From Polyangiaceae bacterium (GTDB lineage: Bacteria; Myxococcota; Polyangia; Polyangiales; Polyangiaceae): DNA of 22,365 bases. The notes under the pieces were generated by a model that was given only the letters and a program-made list of their open reading frames with translations, did no database searches and was not told the DNA's origin. Shown here piece after piece: positions 7,309 through 14,881 of the stretch. The translations under genes and the position numbers were made by a program. Every line of letters starts with the position of its first letter. Positions within the stretch are counted from its first letter, which is position 1. Where the stretch lies: positions 1-22,365 of the forward strand of contig JAICTU010000093.1 in NCBI GenBank assembly GCA_025936205.1, read 5' to 3'.

Positions 7309-8073
7309 TCAGCTGCGCCACATGACGCGCTCGTCCTTGTGCACGCGCGCCAGGCGGCGCTGTTCGCGCACGAACGCGGCGTAGGTCGTGGGCACCCGCG
7401 AGTCGCTCCAGAACGTGCGCAGCACGTGGCCGGCTGCGACCGCGTCGTCGGCGGCGCGGTGAGCCTGGCCGATCTCGATGCCGAGCCGCTCGGCCACCGC
7501 GGAGAGGGAACGGCTCTTCTCTCCCTGCTGCAGCTCGCGCGCCCAGACCAGCGGATCGAACCAGTCCACGCCCTTGCGCAGCGCCGGCGGCGGATTCAAG
7601 GGAGCCACGCGCGACGCCGCAAACTCGGCGATCAAGAAAGCGCGATCGAAGTCGGCGTTGTAAGCGAGCGGCACGCCGCGCGCGAGGACGGCCAAGATCT
7701 GGTCGGCGATCTGCGCGAAGGTCGGAGCGTCCTTCACCTGCTCGTCGGAGATCTGATGCACCGCTTGCGCTTCCGGCGAGATCGGGCGGCCCGGGTTGAC
7801 CAGCCAGGCATGACGCTCGATCTCGAGTGCAGCCTCTCCGGCAGCCGGGTCACCCTTGCGGAACACGATGCAGGCGATCTCGATCACGCGGTCCACGCCC
7901 GGTTCGAGGCCCGTCGCCTCCACGTCGATGGCGATGAAGGGGATGTCGGTGATCGGCAAATCGGCAGAGAATTCCTCCGCGATGCCGCGCGCAGCCGCGC
8001 GCACCAGATGAGCAATGCCGGGGTAGTGGCGCCCGGTGGGAAAGCAACCACCGGCATCAGCACTGGAACGCAT
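7309..8073 (-). CDS. DEDDh 3'-5' exonuclease (DnaQ/PolC-epsilon type)
   Basis: The product is 254 aa with a DnaQ-like exonuclease domain from about residue 43. Exo I is AIDVEATG (D50, E52), Exo II is AYNADFDRAFL (D143) and Exo III is HRAADDA (H205, D210), so all four acidic residues and the His of the DEDDh class are present. Such enzymes remove 3' nucleotides from DNA or RNA; stand-alone forms include proofreading epsilon subunits and RNase T-like trimmers, and the substrate cannot be told here. The 40-residue N-terminal extension is unusual for a minimal exonuclease, and I see no good ribosome site in front of ATG 8073, so the true start could be different. It is convergent with the pseudokinase gene (33 bases between stops) and lies 102 bases downstream of the DsbA-like gene on the same strand. 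Confidence 0.9.
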   Translation of the reverse strand: MRSSADAGGCFPTGRHYPGIAHLVRAAARGIAEEFSADLPITDIPFIAIDVEATGLEPGVDRVIEIACIVFRKGDPAAGEAALEIERHAWLVNPGRPISPEAQAVHQISDEQVKDAPTFAQIADQILAVLARGVPLAYNADFDRAFLIAEFAASRVAPLNPPPALRKGVDWFDPLVWARELQQGEKSRSLSAVAERLGIEIGQAHRAADDAVAAGHVLRTFWSDSRVPTTYAAFVREQRRLARVHKDERVMWRS

Positions 8074-8175
8074 GTGCGACGCGACTGTAGCGGCACGCGC
8101 CGAGCGCCGCGACGAAAAATGATCGCCCCTGAGCTGCGCTCAGCTTGGTCTGCTAGCTGGACCCGCTGGTTGCCC

Positions 8176-9291
8176 CTAGTTCGATTTGGTCTCGGCGCGG
8201 GGAGTGCCCGCCGCAGACTTGGCGGCTGAGTCTGCTGACTTCGGCGCCGGTGTATTCCCGGCGACCCCACCCGTCGCTGCGTTGCTCGCGCCGCCAGCGG
8301 CCGCCTTGGGCGCAGCGCCCGCCGAGCTGTTCAGCGCGATCTCCAGCTCGATCCAGGGCTGCAGATCTTGCCGCAAGTCGAAGTGCTCGGTGAAGTGACG
8401 ACCATTGATGTAGATCATGGGCGTCCCTTGCAGCCCGAGCTCGTCGGCCTGCTTGCGATCGCGAGCCACGGCATCCGCGGTCGCCTCGCTGGCGCGATCC
8501 GTATCGAATGCCTTCATGTCCAGCCCCTGGTCGCGAGCCAGCTTGACCAGCGTCGTGTCGTCGAGCCCGGACTTCTGCGACTCGAACATGGCCTGGTTCA
8601 TTTGCCAGAACTTCCCCTGGTGGAAGGCGGCGACACCGGCGCGCGCCGCCTGCTCCGAGTGCTCATGAGCACTGAGCGGATAGTTCTTGAAGACCAGCTG
8701 CACCTCGTTCGGATAGCGCTCGACCAGCCCCTTCAGAATCGGGGCGGCGACGCCGCAGAACGGACACTCGAAGTCGGCCCACTCCACCACCGTCACGACC
8801 GGGCTGGTCGCGCCCTCGCTGGGAGAACCCTTCAGATCAATGGACTTCACCGCCTCGGGCGAGAAGCGCGCGCGAAACGCCGCCTCCGCCTGGGTGCGTG
8901 CATCGCCGCGGCGGACGCGCTCGACCAGGAACTTGGCGGCAGGCAGGCACGCTCCGCAGGCGCGGGACTCCGTCACGCATTGAGCGATGCTGACAGGCTG
9001 ATCGGGACAGGGTGCGAGCAGCTCCGACACGTATTCGCGCCAGCGCCCCATCTCCCGCGCGGTCAGGGCAGAGGTATCCACTCCGGGGAGTTGTACCGGG
9101 GTCGAGTGCTCTTCCTGGGGAGGCGGCGGCTCCTTGGGCGAATCCGCCGGGGACCGACAGGCCGCCCCACCCAGCAGGGCCGCACTGACTAGGGCCGCAC
9201 TCGACAAGGCTGCATTCAGAGCCAGCCCGAAGCTCCAGCCCGCCGGGCTGCGCCCGCACAGACCGCTCCGTCGCCCATCACGGTTCGCCAT
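8176..9291 (-). CDS. DsbA-like thioredoxin-fold lipoprotein
   Basis: The product is 371 aa from ATG 9291. A Leu/Ala-rich signal ends in LLGGAAC, a good lipobox with the lipidated Cys at about residue 45, followed by a Pro/Glu-rich tether. Residues about 80-150 form a helical segment with four Cys, including a CGAC pair (112-115). The thioredoxin/DsbA-type domain covers about 163-325. It has the active site WADFECPFC (CPFC at 176-179), a central helical insert, and the cis-Pro loop GTPMIYING. An Ala/Gly/Thr-rich low-complexity tail ends the protein. The likely role is thiol oxidation or isomerisation of envelope proteins. An upstream ATG at 9318 would give a longer signal and has no ribosome site; 9291 is preferred because of signal length. 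It abuts the divergent MinD-like gene, so the control region is short. Confidence 0.9.
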   Translation of the reverse strand: MANRDGRRSGLCGRSPAGWSFGLALNAALSSAALVSAALLGGAACRSPADSPKEPPPPQEEHSTPVQLPGVDTSALTAREMGRWREYVSELLAPCPDQPVSIAQCVTESRACGACLPAAKFLVERVRRGDARTQAEAAFRARFSPEAVKSIDLKGSPSEGATSPVVTVVEWADFECPFCGVAAPILKGLVERYPNEVQLVFKNYPLSAHEHSEQAARAGVAAFHQGKFWQMNQAMFESQKSGLDDTTLVKLARDQGLDMKAFDTDRASEATADAVARDRKQADELGLQGTPMIYINGRHFTEHFDLRQDLQPWIELEIALNSSAGAAPKAAAGGASNAATGGVAGNTPAPKSADSAAKSAAGTPRAETKSN

Positions 9292-9378
9292 GGCGCGTAG
9301 CCTAGTCCTTGGATTCATTTGAATCGAGGGACAAAACTACGAAAGCCCGTGCCGGTGGGGTACACGTCGGTGCAGAGC

Positions 9379-10965
9379 ATGGACCAAGACGAGTTCCTGC
9401 CGGAGCCGGAAATCCCCGTCGATGTCGAGCCGCGGGTGCGCCACGTGCTGGCCGTGGCCGGCAGCCGTGGCGGGGTCGGCAGCAGTCTGGTTTCCATCAA
9501 TCTCGCCGTCTACCTGGCGCAGCTTGGCCGAACCGTCGCCCTCATCGATGCCAACCCCGCGGGTGCTTTCCTGCATTCGCTGTTGGGCGTGCCTGCCGAG
9601 GTCTGCATCGGAGCGGCAGAGGACACGGCCTTTGACCAGCTGCGGCCCGTGAAGACGCTGGTGCCCGGTCTGCTGCTCGAGCCCCAGCGCTACTGCGTGG
9701 GGATGACCCAGCCGACGCGGCCCGGTCGCAAGCCGCGCTGGGCGCAAGATCTCCGCTCGCTCGACGTCGATCACGTGCTGCTCGATCTGGGAGTGGGGAC
9801 GCACCCCGCCAACCTCGAGCTGTTTCTGCGCGCCGATCTCGGGCTGATCGTGACCACGCCCGAGCCGCCGAGCGTGGAAGGGACCTATCGCTTCCTGCGC
9901 GCGGTCTTTCAGCGCCGCCTGCGCGGCAGGCTGGTGCGCGATCGTCACAATCTGCGCGGGCTGGAGCGGGTGCACGCGCGCCTCCCGCCGCTGCCCAATC
10001 CGTTGCAGGTGGTCCAGGGCCTCGCGAGCTACGATGCGGCGCTCGGAGAGCTGGCCAGCGCTGAGCTGGCCAAGCTGCGCGCGCACCTGGTGGTGAACTG
10101 CGTGCGGGTCAAGCAGCACAACGAGCTCGGGCCGGCGATGAGCGATCTGGCGGCACGCTATCTTGGCATTGCGCTCGACTACGTGGGGCACGTCGAACAG
10201 GACGACGCGGTCTGGCTCAGCGTGAACCGCCAGCGACCGCTGCTGATCGACAATCCTGCCACCAAGAGCGCTCGCAATCTGGAGCGCCTGGCGCGCCGGG
10301 TACTGGGCCTCGCCAGCGCCCTGCAGGGCGAGGCGGCACACACGCCCGCCGCGCTGCGCGGCAACGATCCGACGCTCTACGACATGCTCATGACTCACCC
10401 CGCCGCAGGTGATGAAGAGCTGCGCAAGGCCTACAAGCGACAACGCGAGATCTTTCAGAGCGGCAGCTTGCCGCTGTCCTCACTGATGAGCGACGACGAG
10501 CTCTCGATCGAGCGCGCCCGCATCGAAGAGGCCCACGACACCCTGCTCGATCCGCTCAAGCGCCGAGCCTACGACCTGTCCACCTTCCCCGATCGCGAGC
10601 ACGATCTATCGGCGCCGCGCTCCGGGCAGAACCCGGCGCTGGAGGCGGAGCGCGCCCAGCTGCGCGAGGAGCTGGTGCACGAGATCGGGCCCAACACGTC
10701 CTTCTCGGGCAGCCTGCTGCGCAAGGTGCGTGAATCGCTCGGCGTCGACCTGGAAGAGATCGCCCGCTACACCAAGATCAGCCAGGTCCAGCTCCACGCG
10801 ATCGAAGAGGAAAACTTCGGCGAATTGCCGGCGTCCGTCTACTTGCGCGGCTTCATCCATGAAGTGGCCAAGTTCTTGAAGCTCGATCCCACCCAGGTGA
10901 CGCGCACGTACCTGCGTCGCTACGGCCAGTGGCGCACCGAAACGAACCGACAAGATCCGGCATGA
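9379..10965 (+). CDS. MinD/FlhG-like protein with degenerate P-loop, J-like segment and RodZ-like HTH
   Basis: The product is 528 aa from ATG 9379. Residues about 20-300 follow the MinD/FlhG/ParA fold: GSRGGVGSS (28-36), ALIDANPAGAFLHSLLGVP, DHVLLDLGVGTHPANLELFL and VTTPEPPSVEGTYRFLRAVF. The deviant Walker A motif (KGGVGK[ST]) has Arg for the signature Lys and Ser35 for the P-loop Lys, so ATP hydrolysis is doubtful. Residues about 331-405 resemble a J domain (TLYDML, ELRKAYKR, IEEAHDTLLDPLKRRAYDL) but lack the HPD tripeptide. Residues about 442-520 are a RodZ/HTH_25-like helix-turn-helix (LLRKVRESLGVDLEEIARYT to VYLRGFIHEVAKFL). No membrane helix follows, unlike RodZ. An in-frame TTG at 9319 and GTG at 9370 are alternative starts. 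The stop overlaps the next start by ATGA, so the two genes are translationally coupled. Confidence 0.88.
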   Translation: MDQDEFLPEPEIPVDVEPRVRHVLAVAGSRGGVGSSLVSINLAVYLAQLGRTVALIDANPAGAFLHSLLGVPAEVCIGAAEDTAFDQLRPVKTLVPGLLLEPQRYCVGMTQPTRPGRKPRWAQDLRSLDVDHVLLDLGVGTHPANLELFLRADLGLIVTTPEPPSVEGTYRFLRAVFQRRLRGRLVRDRHNLRGLERVHARLPPLPNPLQVVQGLASYDAALGELASAELAKLRAHLVVNCVRVKQHNELGPAMSDLAARYLGIALDYVGHVEQDDAVWLSVNRQRPLLIDNPATKSARNLERLARRVLGLASALQGEAAHTPAALRGNDPTLYDMLMTHPAAGDEELRKAYKRQREIFQSGSLPLSSLMSDDELSIERARIEEAHDTLLDPLKRRAYDLSTFPDREHDLSAPRSGQNPALEAERAQLREELVHEIGPNTSFSGSLLRKVRESLGVDLEEIARYTKISQVQLHAIEEENFGELPASVYLRGFIHEVAKFLKLDPTQVTRTYLRRYGQWRTETNRQDPA

Positions 10966-12419
10966 CGAGCGAGGGCGCCGGGGCCGCCTCCACTGCCGAT
11001 CGGCGCTGGAGCAGCCGAGACGCGGCCTTCGTCGCGGGGCTGTTCGCCGCGAGCCTCGGGCTGCGCGTCGCGGTCGTGCTGGCGTTCAGCGCGCAACCTG
11101 CCTGGGACGGCGCGTTCTATCATCGCGGCGCCCTGAGCATCGCGGAGGGCAACGGGTACTCCGAGGCAGCGACGATCGCCGGCCACGCCGCGCGGCTGCC
11201 GTGGTCGCACTATCCGGTCGGCTACAGCGCGCTGCTGGGCGCCGTGTACAAGCTGTTCGGCTCGAGCATCCTCGTCGCGCCGCTGGTCAACGCGCTGGTG
11301 GGCGCTCTCACCGCCGTCGTGGTCTATCTGTTCGGGCTGGAGTTCCTGGGCCGGCGCCGCGCGCGCATCGCGGGCGCCCTGCTCGCGCTTCATCCCGGCC
11401 TCATCCTGTATTGCACCCTGGTGATGACCGAGCCGCTCGCCGGCTTCCTGGTGCTGCTCACCGGCTATCTCGGTTGGAAGCTCGGTCGCTACCGCTGGGG
11501 AGCTGTGCTGTGCGGAGTCGTCGTCGCGCTGAGCGCCTTCGTGCGCCCGCAGTCCCTGCTCACGGCGCCGCTGCTGCTGCTCCTGTTCCGCGGCACGTGG
11601 CTGCGGCGCCTGACGCAACTCGCGCTCGCGGGGGCCGTCTGCGTGTGCACGATCGCGCCCTGGAGCGTGCGCAATTGCCTCGTGCTCGACGGCTGCGCGC
11701 TGATCTCCACCAACGGCGGCTGGAACCTCGCGATCAGCGCGCTGAGCGAGACAGGGCGCTTCCGGCCCCTCACGCCGGCCGATGGCTGCGCGGGCGTGGA
11801 TGGTCCCGTGGCCCAGGATCGATGCTGGGCGGAGGTCGGGGTCGCCGCCATCGAGCGGGACCCCTGGACCTGGCTCTCCCGCATTCCGCGCAAGCTGAGC
11901 CACACCTACAACCACGAGTCTTTCGCCGTCGCGTACCTGGCCGAGACACAGCCCGTCACCTGGGAGAGGGACCGTGAGTGGCGCGTGATGAACGTGATGA
12001 CCGCGTTCCATCACGTGCTCATGTTCGCGGCAGCGCTCGGTGCGGTGGCGCGCTTCTCGTGGCGCTCCTGGCGCGAGCGCTGGCCCCAGGCTGCCGTCGT
12101 CGCAGGCATGGTGCTGTTCATCGTCTATGCGCTCACGCTCCCGGAGCGACCCTTGTACTGGATCGGCGTCTTGATCCCGGTGCTCGGGCTGGTCCGTCTG
12201 CCGGGCTCCCCACCCACCAGCGCAGGCCTCGGCTATCTCTACGGGCTGCTGGCCCTGACGTCGCTCACCCACATGGTCTTCTTCGGAGACGACCGCTATC
12301 ACCTCGCCGTGAGCCCGGTGTTCTGCCTGCTCGCGGCCGCCGCGTTCCGAGCTCCGGCGGCTCAGCGCCAGGCCCCCCGGGCCACGCCGCTGCCGGTCCG
12401 ATCGCCTTCCGCCAGCTAG
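10962..12419 (+). CDS. Polytopic glycosyltransferase, GT-C fold (PMT/ArnT-like)
   Basis: The product is 485 aa from the ATG at 10962, chosen because it overlaps the previous stop as ATGA. About nine to ten hydrophobic helices are visible, starting at about residue 22 (AAFVAGLFAASLGLRVAVVL). The first loop has the GT-C signature region AWDGAFYHRGALSIAEGNGY, in which the acidic residue after helix 1 is the usual catalytic or metal site. This is followed by HYPVGYSALLGAVYKLFG, typical of PMT_2/ArnT-like transferases. Later segments include PWSVRNCLVL, TYNHESF and, near the C-terminus, DDRYHLAVSPVF, the RYxxPxxP-like motif common in this superfamily. Such enzymes use polyprenyl-phosphate sugars to glycosylate lipids or proteins on the outer face of the inner membrane. 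Acceptor and sugar are unknown. It is the last gene before a terminator. Confidence 0.87.
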   Translation: MTSEGAGAASTADRRWSSRDAAFVAGLFAASLGLRVAVVLAFSAQPAWDGAFYHRGALSIAEGNGYSEAATIAGHAARLPWSHYPVGYSALLGAVYKLFGSSILVAPLVNALVGALTAVVVYLFGLEFLGRRRARIAGALLALHPGLILYCTLVMTEPLAGFLVLLTGYLGWKLGRYRWGAVLCGVVVALSAFVRPQSLLTAPLLLLLFRGTWLRRLTQLALAGAVCVCTIAPWSVRNCLVLDGCALISTNGGWNLAISALSETGRFRPLTPADGCAGVDGPVAQDRCWAEVGVAAIERDPWTWLSRIPRKLSHTYNHESFAVAYLAETQPVTWERDREWRVMNVMTAFHHVLMFAAALGAVARFSWRSWRERWPQAAVVAGMVLFIVYALTLPERPLYWIGVLIPVLGLVRLPGSPPTSAGLGYLYGLLALTSLTHMVFFGDDRYHLAVSPVFCLLAAAAFRAPAAQRQAPRATPLPVRSPSAS

Positions 12420-12497
12420 CCCTTGCCCGCTTGTCGCCCTCGGTGCGGCGACGACCGCCGCGTGGCCCACCCGAAAGCCTTCCAGAGGCGCATCCTG

Positions 12498-12529
12498 GAG
12501 GGCTCGGCACCGCGCGGCTCCGAGCCCTC
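12498..12529. repeat. 10-bp perfect inverted repeat (hairpin)
   Basis: GAGGGCTCGG (12498-12507) is followed after 12 bases by its exact reverse complement CCGAGCCCTC (12520-12529). The loop itself contains the palindrome CCGCGCGG. There is no T run afterwards, so it may be a 3'-end stability element or part of a compound terminator rather than a simple terminator. Confidence 0.7.
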
Positions 12530-12595
12530 TAGCAGATGCCCACCGACGTCCGCTCTGCGCGGCCGTCCGTCGCTGAACCCACAAACGCGAAAAGA

Positions 12596-12619
12596 CCGAT
12601 GATGCTCTTGCACCATCGG
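12596..12619. repeat. Imperfect inverted repeat upstream of terminator
   Basis: CCGATG (12596-12601) pairs with CATCGG (12614-12619). The pairing continues inward past one mismatch through T-A, G-C and C-G to a four-base TCTT loop. It sits 17 bases before the strong terminator stem. Confidence 0.5.
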
Positions 12620-12635
12620 CCTCTCGGAAGACTTG

Positions 12636-12663
12636 CCCGGCGGCGCCCTAAGGCGCCGCCGGG
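12636..12663. terminator. Strong intrinsic terminator, possibly bidirectional
   Basis: CCCGGCGGCGCC (12636-12647) and its exact complement GGCGCCGCCGGG (12652-12663) form a 12-bp stem with a CTAA loop. On the plus strand it is followed by ATCTTTGCTTC, a modest T-rich tail. On the minus strand the following bases read CAAGTCTTC, also T-rich. It lies between the convergent ends of the glycosyltransferase and cytochrome genes and could serve both. Confidence 0.8.
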
Positions 12664-12702
12664 ATCTTTGCTTCAGAGCCGCAACGCTCTATTGTCTTCT
12701 AA

Positions 12703-14700
12703 TTACGGGCAGTTAGCCGGCTGGTTCTCGTCCGCGGTGTGCAGCGCGCACAGCGAGTCGAGGAAGTTCGCGCTGAAGGTCTCGCGCGAAACGTAGCCGC
12801 CATCGTCTGCCAGGTTCACGAGCTCGGGGCTGAGCAGCTGGATGTTGTCCACCAGCTCCTCGGTCGTCACGCCCAGCTCGCCCGCCGCCAACTTGGCGTC
12901 GATGTTCACGTTGAACTGGAAGTCCAGGTAAACGCGAGACACCGCGTCCGGCGCGCCCTTCGGGATGCCCGACTTCACCACCGCGTTGACGTGGACGGCG
13001 CTGTCGGCGTCCATCACGCGCTGGAAGTCAGCCGGATCCTTCGGGTACTGGTTGATGACGTGCTCGTAGGTCTCGTTGTCGAACTTCTGCTTGTTGGCTT
13101 CGACGAACGGACGAACCGTATCGGTGAAGGTGATCATACCGGCGTTGTGGCAGCTGTGGCAGCTGGCGCCGTTGGTCACGGTACCGTTGTTCTGCGCCGG
13201 GTCGATCACGATGCCGACCGGAGCCTCAGAGAGGCGAGCACCCGCGGCGTTCGCCACGTAGTAGCCCTGGAAGCCGTTCGGCAGGTTGAAGATCGCCTCA
13301 CCACCGGTGAACGCGAAGTCGATCGGGTTCTGGTAGATGCTGTCGTTCGCCAGGTTCAGCTTGCCTTGACCGCTGCCACCGTCGAAGTCGAAGCTCAGCC
13401 AGTAGGAGTAACCACCGGCCGTGCCCTGGTCGAAGCGGTTGAGCACGCGCTCCTGCTTCGACACGCCCGAGTTCGAGAAACCAGCGCGGAGGAGGTTGTC
13501 ATCCGCCTTCTCGGCCTCAGTGTCGATATTCAGGACTTCCTTCTCGAAGTCGAAGATGTTCGCCTTGGCACCGATCAGCGCGTAGTACAGATCCGCGAAC
13601 TCGGTGGCCTGGATGAAGGCGTTGACCGGCATGAACGGGATCGCGGTGCCGGAATCGGCAACGAGATCATCCGCCTGGTCACCGGTGTACGGAACCGCGT
13701 AGGCGTTGTTGCCGCGCAGCACGTCGCTGTTCGGATCCACCGCCAGGTTGCCCTTCACCAGCTGGCCCTGGACGCCCGCCACGATGGCATCCCAGCCGTC
13801 GGCGAAGTCATCCACGCCGTCGTCCTCGATGTCGATCGCGCGATCCCAGTTATAGTCGCGGATGTCGATGCGGTAGATGGTCTGCGCCGCGTCGATCGGC
13901 TGGGGAATGCCCACGGTCGGCTCGGTCGAGACGCTGTTGATGCCCTTGAACAGAGCGAAGCGCTGACGCTCCAGGTCCTTGCGCGGACCCTCGCAACCAC
14001 CGGCATTGCTGGCGTAGGTGATCGTCAGGTAGCGCGTGAAGGGCTGGTCACGAGAATCCAGGCGCGAGATGTCGTTCGCCATGAGGGCGATCTGATCATC
14101 CGAGCTGATGTACGGGACGGTCTTGCAGGTCGAGTCGGTGCCGCCAAAGTTGGGATCCAGCTCGTCGATGAACTGACCCACCTGGTCGATCTGACCGAAG
14201 GTCGGGCGCTGGGTGCGCTGGAAGGCCGGCGGCATGCTGCCCTGCTGCATGCGGACGAACAGCTGCGAGTCTTCCTTCTTGCCCGGAACCACCTTGTCGT
14301 TCTTCACGAGCTCGTTGAGGTTCAGGATGTAGTCCATGTCACCGGACTTCGTGCCCTGGTGGCAGGAACCGCAGTTCACTTCGAGGATCTGCTTGACCTC
14401 TTTGCCGAGATCAGTGGCCTCGAAGGGATCGTCGCCAGCGGCGACCTTGGCGTCGTCCGTCTTGGCGGGCGGGGGGGTGGTGGTCGTCCGACCCGGAGTC
14501 GAGTCGACGACGTCCGTCTGGTCGTCGTTGCCGGGGGTAGTGGCCTGATCCGTGTTCGTCGGCGGATCGATCGTCTGACCGTTGTCGATCTCACCGAACG
14601 AGCAAGCCAAAGCCATCGCCGAGACACCGATGCCGAGGACGGCAGCTCTCAACTGGCCTCTCCGAACTCTCGCCGTCTCCGACGACAAAGTTTGTTTCAT
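12703..14700 (-). CDS. Putative lipoprotein with two c-type haem motifs
   Basis: The product is 665 aa. ATG 14700 is chosen because GAGGA lies 7 bases upstream and the signal peptide then has normal length; an in-frame ATG at 14757 is less likely. The signal ends in SAMALAC, a lipobox, followed by an Asp/Thr/Pro-rich tether of about 50 residues. Residues about 95-185 look like a cytochrome c unit: CGSCH at 110-114, then GSMPP as a likely distal Met ligand, then a helix with QVGQFIDE. A large central region (about 190-500) with many Asp and aromatic residues matches nothing I recognise. A second haem site, CHSCH, lies at 514-518, followed by about 150 residues and a final Cys pair near the end. 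An electron-transfer role at the cell surface is inferred. Codon use is visibly less GC-extreme than in neighbours. It is monocistronic, ending at a shared terminator. Confidence 0.85.
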   Translation of the reverse strand: MKQTLSSETARVRRGQLRAAVLGIGVSAMALACSFGEIDNGQTIDPPTNTDQATTPGNDDQTDVVDSTPGRTTTTPPPAKTDDAKVAAGDDPFEATDLGKEVKQILEVNCGSCHQGTKSGDMDYILNLNELVKNDKVVPGKKEDSQLFVRMQQGSMPPAFQRTQRPTFGQIDQVGQFIDELDPNFGGTDSTCKTVPYISSDDQIALMANDISRLDSRDQPFTRYLTITYASNAGGCEGPRKDLERQRFALFKGINSVSTEPTVGIPQPIDAAQTIYRIDIRDYNWDRAIDIEDDGVDDFADGWDAIVAGVQGQLVKGNLAVDPNSDVLRGNNAYAVPYTGDQADDLVADSGTAIPFMPVNAFIQATEFADLYYALIGAKANIFDFEKEVLNIDTEAEKADDNLLRAGFSNSGVSKQERVLNRFDQGTAGGYSYWLSFDFDGGSGQGKLNLANDSIYQNPIDFAFTGGEAIFNLPNGFQGYYVANAAGARLSEAPVGIVIDPAQNNGTVTNGASCHSCHNAGMITFTDTVRPFVEANKQKFDNETYEHVINQYPKDPADFQRVMDADSAVHVNAVVKSGIPKGAPDAVSRVYLDFQFNVNIDAKLAAGELGVTTEELVDNIQLLSPELVNLADDGGYVSRETFSANFLDSLCALHTADENQPANCP

Positions 14701-14707
14701 CACAGAT

Positions 14708-14712
14708 TCCTC
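14708..14712 (-). promoter_or_regulatory. Ribosome binding site fixing the cytochrome start
   Basis: On the minus strand GAGGA lies 7 bases before ATG 14700. No such site precedes the upstream in-frame ATG at 14757, so the shorter start is preferred. Confidence 0.75.
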
Positions 14713-14774
14713 ACTGATTGCGGCTACGATTGTTAACGTTGCACAGGCGGGAAGCATCCACCTGCCAGTGCCTT

Positions 14775-14803
14775 AGTATTCGGTTGGCCCCCAACATAGT
14801 CAC
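14775..14803 (-). promoter_or_regulatory. Candidate sigma-70-type promoter for the cytochrome gene
   Basis: Read on the minus strand, GTGACT (14803-14798) and AATACT (14780-14775) sit 17 bases apart, each matching the -35 and -10 consensus at four of six positions. The spacer contains a GTTGG/CCAAC inverted repeat (14783-14795). The leader to ATG 14700 would be about 65-70 bases. This is a weak, pattern-only call. Confidence 0.3.
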
Positions 14804-14810
14804 GAAAAAT

Positions 14811-14881
14811 CGTCTGATTCCCGGGAGTTTGCGCGTGGCAGAAATATTCCTTTCTGCGAAGAATCGGGCGGCGCAAAGACG
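14811..14881. repeat. Nested inverted repeats upstream of the cytochrome promoter
   Basis: The outer arms CGTC (14811) and GACG (14878) enclose TTTGCGC (14828-14834) paired with GCGCAAA (14871-14877). These in turn enclose GCAGAAA (14838-14844) paired with TTTCTGC (14851-14857) around TATTCC. Alternative pairing GATTC (14816) with GAATC (14861) is also possible. It may hold operator sites or form a structured element. Confidence 0.5.

Larger units (their letters stand above)
12420..12702. other. Convergent intergenic region with several hairpins, no gene
   Basis: This stretch of 283 bases lies between the glycosyltransferase stop and the cytochrome stop. I see no coding region. It holds a short 6-bp inverted repeat (GTCGCC at 12433 with GGCGAC at 12447), a 10-bp perfect hairpin at 12498-12529, an imperfect hairpin at 12596-12619 and a 12-bp GC-rich terminator hairpin at 12636-12663. 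Confidence 0.7.

Noticed and set aside
9319..9378. TTG at 9319 as the start of the MinD-like fusion
   Set aside because: There is no ribosome site, and it would leave no control region against the divergent gene. The extra 20 residues are not part of the fold. ATG 9379 is preferred, though not proven.
10920..12584. A 554-codon minus-strand frame opposite the glycosyltransferase
   Set aside because: It is a low-complexity Arg/Glu/Gln/His translation and a shadow of a polytopic membrane protein with recognisable GT-C features.
12739..14736. A 665-codon open frame on the plus strand exactly opposite the cytochrome gene
   Set aside because: It is the codon-bias shadow of the minus-strand gene. 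It has Val/Asp/Arg-rich monotonous sequence and no domain, while the minus strand has a signal peptide, lipobox, ribosome site and two haem motifs.
14752..14768. A sigma-54-like CTGGCAG...ATGCTT on the minus strand before the cytochrome gene
   Set aside because: The GG and GC pairs are nine rather than ten bases apart, and the TTGC element is altered; spacing is strict for sigma-54.
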